Positions 58,917 through 64,000 of a DNA stretch of 64,000 bases are shown here, in pieces (position 1 is the stretch's first letter; each line of letters begins with the position of its first letter). The notes below the pieces were generated by a model. That model worked only from the letters and a program-made list of their open reading frames with translations, ran no database searches and was not told the origin of the DNA. This stretch comes from Tomocerus qinae (lineage: Eukaryota > Arthropoda > Collembola > Entomobryomorpha > Tomoceridae): the NCBI GenBank assembly GCA_020055645.1, contig CM034546.1, positions 2,480,001 through 2,544,000 on the forward strand. Reading direction: 5' to 3'. Both the position numbers and the translations under genes were made by a program.

Positions 58917-60803
58917 ATGAATATCGAAATAATTAGCAATTTTCTACTTTTTGTTTTGGAGTTGTCTGTTCTTCAAACAACCAACGGTATTCCAGACTTA
59001 TCATTTTACAAAAATTGCGATTTCAACCTTGTTGTATTTAAAACATCTGTCTGGACGACAAATTTCCTGTTAGCTAATCAAAATTCGCAGCCATGGACGA
59101 TAATTGCTCAATACAAATATAACTGGAGACGCTTCCCTAGACATGCACCCAACCCACGTGATTTAACTAACAGTGCTTGTAGCGTGAACATTCTTATGGA
59201 GCCAGATAAATGGCCTGACTATTTGTTATCGCCATTTTTCGGACAGGAGATTAATCGACTCTCTTCTACATTTATAATGGTCCAAGATAAGAGGAAAGTC
59301 GAAACTCAACATCAAAATTGGCAATTAAATCTCAGGTGGGAATTGTCTACTCCGCTCTTTTTGCTGCAGATCGACAACGACACTCACCATTCGGTGATGA
59401 CGGGACATCTGTACAAAAAAAGAAGATTCGTTGCAGACATAGAGATTAAGGATGAAGATTGGGAAAGAGTTTGGTACTCACTAAATGGACATCTGCATGG
59501 AATCAAATTTGCAGAAGTCTACAAAAACTTTCCTTTCGATTATGCCACTTCATGGCCAGAATGCAGGGATTCTGTCTATTCTATGATTAGAAAAGGCGAT
59601 GTTACTTGTGTCGGTGCATACAGAGCAATGGAAACAATGGCCGATGCGTTAAATTTCACTACAATTTATTCACAAGATTTCAGAAAGTTTAAATCGGATT
59701 TACATTATGGACTCATTAATATGTTGGGCACTTATACAGATATCTACGATTACTATGCGTTTAAAACGACATTCATTGAATACTTTGAAGAGGAAATTCC
59801 TTTTTACTGCGAGTTATCCCAGAATTTCCACGACGTTCCTCTCTCAGTGTTGATTCAGAATACATTTGATGATTATTGTTGGCTCCTCATCTTCTCCCTT
59901 TTCCCACTTTCATTTTTGGTTTTATCTTTCGGGACGACGAAATTCTCCTCAGCAAGAAAATTAGAATGGATGTTGATCTCCTTGGCAGCTATTCTTTTAG
60001 ACCAGGGAGTTGTCTATAATGGAAAAAGGAGTCTGTTCGTTGTAGTAGCAACCACGGGATTTGCAATCACCACTCTCTATCAAACCTGGATTACAGGTGA
60101 AATCATTGCACCCCCAGACAGGAAAATATTCGAGGACTTCAAAGACCTCGTCGAAAATGATTATAAGATGCTATCGATTCAAGACAGACGACTAAAAACT
60201 AATAAAACGTACTTATTTGAGAAATATGGAATATTGGGAAAGATGAATTCGAGTGTTCATATTTATGACATTCAAATAGAAAAGCCAACTGGAAACAATT
60301 TACAAATAATGTTAAATGTTGTAACCAACTATTCCGTGAAAATTTTTAGTATCGCTGAGAGAAATTATGGAACATATTCCGTACCCAGGATACCTGAATT
60401 ATTATCAAGGGCTGGACACTGTATGACGACCAAACACGTTGCAAGCACAATCCCAAAACTTTATATATTCTTAGGCTGCTACCGTCACAATTTTCACGCG
60501 TATTTCAAACGGATGCAGGAGAAGGGACTTCTCTCTCTTTGGAAAGAACAATTGCAGTATGAATTTTATTTATCATCTATTCAAATCAAGGCAAAAACAA
60601 AGTATGATGAAACCCGAGCCGAAGCCATCAACCTACGAATGAAAATTCATACAATTTTTATTTTCTGTGGATATCTTATTTTAGGGTTTTTTATTTCTTT
60701 TTGCGTAGAACTTTTTTGGGATAAAATTGTTACTCTCTTTTCTACCTCAAATTGGCTCTTTAGTTTTAGTTGTAGGAGAAATATTGTTAAAACGTTCCGT
60801 TGA
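58917..60803 (+). CDS. Divergent ionotropic receptor (IR), intact single-exon gene
   Basis: 628 residues from the ATG at 58917. The open frame runs further upstream, but only this ATG is followed directly by a signal peptide (MNIEIISNFLLFVLELSVLQ). Layout: N-terminal and S1 region to about 318, with several Cys; TM1 at about 320-340; pore segment WMLISLAAILLDQGVV at about 351-366; TM3 at about 372-392, running into ITGEIIAPP; S2 to about 570; TM4 at about 578-598 (IFIFCGYLILGFFISF); a 30-residue tail. The LLDQG pore box supports the IR call and groups it with the split receptor at 46.9-56.6 kb. Ligand unknown; expected in sensory membranes. Confidence 0.85.
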   Translation: MNIEIISNFLLFVLELSVLQTTNGIPDLSFYKNCDFNLVVFKTSVWTTNFLLANQNSQPWTIIAQYKYNWRRFPRHAPNPRDLTNSACSVNILMEPDKWPDYLLSPFFGQEINRLSSTFIMVQDKRKVETQHQNWQLNLRWELSTPLFLLQIDNDTHHSVMTGHLYKKRRFVADIEIKDEDWERVWYSLNGHLHGIKFAEVYKNFPFDYATSWPECRDSVYSMIRKGDVTCVGAYRAMETMADALNFTTIYSQDFRKFKSDLHYGLINMLGTYTDIYDYYAFKTTFIEYFEEEIPFYCELSQNFHDVPLSVLIQNTFDDYCWLLIFSLFPLSFLVLSFGTTKFSSARKLEWMLISLAAILLDQGVVYNGKRSLFVVVATTGFAITTLYQTWITGEIIAPPDRKIFEDFKDLVENDYKMLSIQDRRLKTNKTYLFEKYGILGKMNSSVHIYDIQIEKPTGNNLQIMLNVVTNYSVKIFSIAERNYGTYSVPRIPELLSRAGHCMTTKHVASTIPKLYIFLGCYRHNFHAYFKRMQEKGLLSLWKEQLQYEFYLSSIQIKAKTKYDETRAEAINLRMKIHTIFIFCGYLILGFFISFCVELFWDKIVTLFSTSNWLFSFSCRRNIVKTFR

Positions 60804-60904
60804 CAATTTTGAGAGAATGCAATACAAAATGAATTCTGAAAGGTACCTACAGAAGTAGTCTTCTAGAGTTTACTGTAATGCCCCATTATTAAATTGTATT
60901 CTTA

Positions 60905-61190
60905 TTTCCGAATGTTCACTTTGTTCGAGGGCGCAAAAGTTTCATCAAAAGGCAAATAAAGATCGATGTTACTTATTCTTTCAGTTAGCATTTTTTGCAT
61001 TTCAGATTGAAGAATTTAATGAGTTCGGGAATTAATTGGTGATTTGAGCATCTTTTGTTTAACGAAACAAATATTACATGGCTATTTTACATATATGTTG
61101 TATTAATTATATTATAGTGTCTAATAGCTTTTACCATTGAAGTATTTGTAGTCATTTTAATCTCCATGAAACTGTTGTATTATTATTAGT
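60905..61190 (+). pseudogene. Decayed 3' end of an IR (copy of the split receptor's C-terminal part)
   Basis: It starts with AATGTTCACTTTGTTCGAGG, matching the split receptor at about 56236. It continues through the ATGAGTTC region and the TM4 segment (ACCATTGAAGTATTTGTAGT, matching about 56552) to the stop. It contains deletions and stops. Confidence 0.8.
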
Positions 61191-61349
61191 AGTAAGCGGC
61201 CTAGGCATTAATTATCATATCGTAGAAAATTTTCTTTTGAAGCGTAGTGGCCATTTTGATCAAGATTAAGCAAATAATATTATAGCTCTGCAATAAAGTA
61301 TAACTACTAAATCTATTAACTAATGTTTCCAGCGAAGCCTCTCAAGAAT

Positions 61350-61745
61350 ATCCAGATACTCTCGAAAATATAGGTCGGTTATTTACAATTCCGGAAACTT
61401 AAAGGACACTTCTAAAAGGACATCCGCCCAAATACTTCCATTATGATGTAGATATAATGTCGCCCCAATTCTGTAAAGTGTTGTTGTTTAGATCAAGATG
61501 AAACAAGTAAAAAAAACTTTCTCAATCATTTCAGGTTAGAGAATACTATTGGATGTTTGATATCGTATAATTTCACACTGAAAGATATAGTTAACATTAT
61601 TTCTCTTAAGGGAACAAATATTATAACAGTATTTTACATCTATGTTAAATTAATCATAATAATATATAACAACTTTTACCAATTATGAATTATGTATACT
61701 CATCTTAATTCCCCTGAAACTATTATATAATACTAGTGAACCCAG
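61350..61745 (+). pseudogene. Second decayed IR unit: 5' flank joined to a 3' end
   Basis: About 61350-61480 matches the flank upstream of the split receptor (about 46505-46700). About 61535-61740 matches its C-terminal end again (AGGTTAGAGAAT, then the TM4 area), with the body deleted. Together with the fragment at 60905 this outlines an old tandem array. Confidence 0.65.
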
Positions 61746-62271
61746 CAATGGAACGAACCTAGTACACAGATTATTAAACAAATATTATTAATGTGTAAAT
61801 AAGTAAGTAAAGTTATATTTTTCTCAGTGGATAGTTCTCTAATATATAAGTAGGGAGTTTTTACAGTTGAACATTACAAATTTACACGGCAAAATTTCAT
61901 ATGGTTTTCGGATTAATTCTAGTTTCAAATGAAACTTTCCATTTAACAATGTTCAACTAATATTTAGGGTATATGTAAATGTAAACCCGGTGACAACAAA
62001 AAGTGAATTTAAACAGTTTTAAGGCCTATTCTTTACATTTACTTTGGAAGAATGTCATGTATCAGGGCCAAAATTAGGGATCTTTTCTCTGTGCTGAAAC
62101 CTGACTGCAAAGGAGCCTTAATTTATCTTGAGATATAAATAAAAATTTTGTATAAAGTATTACTTCAATAATTTGCGCCAATTACAATTACATACACTTA
62201 CAGTCTTACAGTACATAAGCTTCGCTTGTACAACTATTGTCAATAGGGATCCAGGAATTTTCACATCCAAA

Positions 62272-62445
62272 GTTTTACATCCTGGGGTAGTGAAGTTTTA
62301 CAACCAGCCACCGCAGTTTTACAACCAGCCACTGCAGTTTTACAACCACACACTACAGTTTTACAACCAGCCACTGCAGTTTTACAACCAGCCACTGCAG
62401 TTATACATCCACAAATGGCAGTTTTACAACCTTACATATGTAATA
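62272..62445 (+). repeat. 21-bp tandem repeat in the left MULE inverted repeat
   Basis: About seven copies of GTTTTACAACCAGCCACTGCA. A mirror array of about eight copies is at 63415-63595 on the other strand. In translation it gives a spurious FYNQPLQ repeat. Confidence 0.9.
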
Positions 62446-62607
62446 AACTCAAAGTTTGGTGAAACTTAAATAAATGCTTAATAATTATATTAAGACTAAG
62501 TTATTGCTCCAAAATTGTGGGAGAGGTTATTGCTCCAAAATTCGCAATAATTGACTATGAAGCGGCCGTAAAAAACGCAGTGTGAAGTATTTCCATCAAC
62601 ACACGTT

Positions 62608-63228
62608 ATGCAGAACGTTTACAATGATCCTTCCTCAGACATCAGTCTTCAAGTTAGATCCCTTTTGGCCCTATCGTTTGTTCCACCATTTGATGTACAG
62701 GCAAGATTTGCTGACTTGAGATTGAAGTTACATGATTCACTAAAACCTTTCGTCCAATATGTCGAACAAAATTGGATAGGCACGTGGGACAGACCTTATC
62801 AATGTGGAATGTTAATAGTCGAGTGGATGAAAACACCGCGAGAACAACTAACAGTTTAGAGGGCTATCACAACTCTTTGAAGGCAAGATTTCGTTAATAT
62901 CATCCCACATTTTGGAAGTTTATGGGCCACTTGAGAAATGGACCAACGTACTGGCGTCAAAATTTTCATACTGAATGACTCTCATCAATGGAAAGCGTCT
63001 GCATCAGTATACGTAGACATAGATGATAGGTTGAAAAAGACCATGGCAACATACAATACAGTGTATATCACAATTTACTGCCGCTCAATTGCTCATTTGC
63101 TAAAAAATCACCACAAAAACAAAGGAAAAAAATTCCCAGCAACAAATTCAACAACTAGGGAAATGTCCTCTGCTAAAGAGTCAGGCTACATATCGGAGAA
63201 AGAAAACATAAAACGTCGTAAATTATAA
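62608..63228 (+). pseudogene. MULE transposase C-terminal fragment
   Basis: The first frame (62608-62859) carries SFVPPFDVQARFADL and YVEQNWIGTW, a conserved stretch of MULE transposases downstream of the catalytic domain. The similarity continues in another frame as NSLEGYHNSLKARF, a stop at about 62895, then YHPTFWKFMGHLRN. It ends in the frame 62938-63228 with RLKKTMATYNTVYITIYCRSIAHL. The catalytic DDE part is absent, so the copy is dead. The tail is Lys-rich. Confidence 0.75.
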
Positions 63229-63634
63229 GATTGAATTAACGTTTACATATTACTTATCCTTATTTGACATTGACCATGTTTAACCTTTTTCATTGACTGT
63301 TTTCTTTACTTTAAATGCATTTAACAACCTTTCAGCAATATAACCATATCACTTCGTCTTAATATTATTATTAAGCATTTATTTAGGTTTTACCAAACTT
63401 TGAGTTTATTACATTTGTAAGGTTGTAAAACTGCCATTTGTGGATGTATAACTGCAGTGGCTGGTTGTAAAACTGCAGTGGCTGGTTGTAAAACTGCAAT
63501 GTGTGGTTGTAAAACTGCAGTGGCTGGTTGTAAAACTGCGGTGGCTGGTTGTAAAACTGCGGTGGCTGGTTGTAAAACTTCACTACCCCAGGATGTAAAA
63601 CTTTAGATGTGAAAATTCCCAATACCGTCAATAG

Positions 63635-64000
63635 ATAAGTAGACTGCAGCTCCAGTGTCCAGGTCAAGGATAGGCTGCGTAACAGTGGATATATTTTGTA
63701 TTAAGTTGTAGTATTATATCAAGTCATCAACTATTTATAGCAAATAAATTAAAACTACATAAGCTTACAGTAAATAATCCTTAATGATATTTGTCAGTAG
63801 TTATATATAAAACTAGTGAACCCAGCTAAGGGGGCAAAACTAGCACTCAAGAGAAATTCAGCAGGCCACCCATCACAGTAATAAAAACTATTTCGAAAAC
63901 ATCCCATTAGGTTGTTAACTTTGTAAATACAAAGTACATTTAAATTAACACACCTTTATTTTCTACAGTGGTTGGAAAAGTTAGCTGAAGCCCCAACTTC
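63635..64000. other. Window end; short repeat similarity only
   Basis: ACTAGTGAACCCAGC at about 63812-63826 also occurs at about 61731-61745. This may be the head of a short interspersed element. No gene is visible. Confidence 0.4.

Larger units (their letters stand above)
62239..63634 (+). mobile_element. Mutator-like (MULE) transposon remnant with minisatellite inverted repeats
   Basis: GTCAATAG flanks both sides (62239-62246 and 63627-63634), a target duplication of 8 bp (9 with one mismatch). The element is 62247-63626. Its terminal inverted repeats (about 62247-62470 and 63383-63626) share GAATTTTCACATC, then AAAGTTTTACATCCTGGGGT, then arrays of a 21-bp unit (GTTTTACAACCAGCCACTGCA). Between them is the C-terminal part of a MULE transposase. 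Confidence 0.82.

Noticed and set aside
62173-62469. FYNQP-repeat protein, and its mirror at 63383-63667
   Set aside because: Both are translations of the minisatellite inside the MULE inverted repeats.

Overview
The window reads as nuclear DNA of an arthropod, most probably a springtail (Collembola). It is AT-rich, has many short GT-AG introns, and its genes are spaced between long stretches dense in transposons. The springtail call rests on recalled resemblance of a three-exon multi-membrane family (15.5-17.3 kb and 30.9-34.6 kb) and of divergent ionotropic receptors to families expanded in Collembola. No database search was possible. All splice models were built by eye from frame, phase and GT/AG sites.

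Layout. 0-8 kb: the start of a secreted minus-strand protein, then an astacin metalloprotease (2107-5354) whose last exon has two possible ends. One is a stop; the other is a donor in phase with a Thr-rich linker and two GAPR-1-like CAP domains (5771-7852). 9.8-12.2 kb: an intact ionotropic receptor (IR) on the minus strand. 12.7-13.3 kb: a hAT-type MITE with an 8-bp target duplication. 15.5-17.3 kb: an intact multi-membrane gene. 18.9-21.4 kb: an NLR-like (STAND/TPR/LRR-like) protein that lacks its P-loop part. 25.0-28.4 kb: an eight-exon CRAL-TRIO gene with a signal peptide. 30.9-34.6 kb: a second copy of the multi-membrane gene, broken by a one-base gain and a 1.7-kb insertion.

36.8-46.1 kb: a 13-exon SLC5-type sodium/solute symporter. 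Its tenth intron holds a 6.1-kb LTR element that has no recognisable reverse transcriptase but carries an unfamiliar, frame-broken gene and an eight-copy 60-bp repeat. 46.9-56.6 kb: a second IR split by a young Ty3/Gypsy element. 58.9-60.8 kb: a third, intact IR, followed by decayed IR copies. 62.2-63.6 kb: a Mutator-like (MULE) remnant whose inverted repeats are made of a minisatellite.

Functionally the window combines chemosensory genes (IRs and the multi-membrane family), secreted or extracellular proteins (astacin, CAP, CRAL-TRIO), one transporter and one innate-immunity-like protein. No operons are expected. Much of the structure comes from recent transposition: three insertions can be dated relative to their host genes by target duplications, matching LTR pairs or comparison with an intact paralog.
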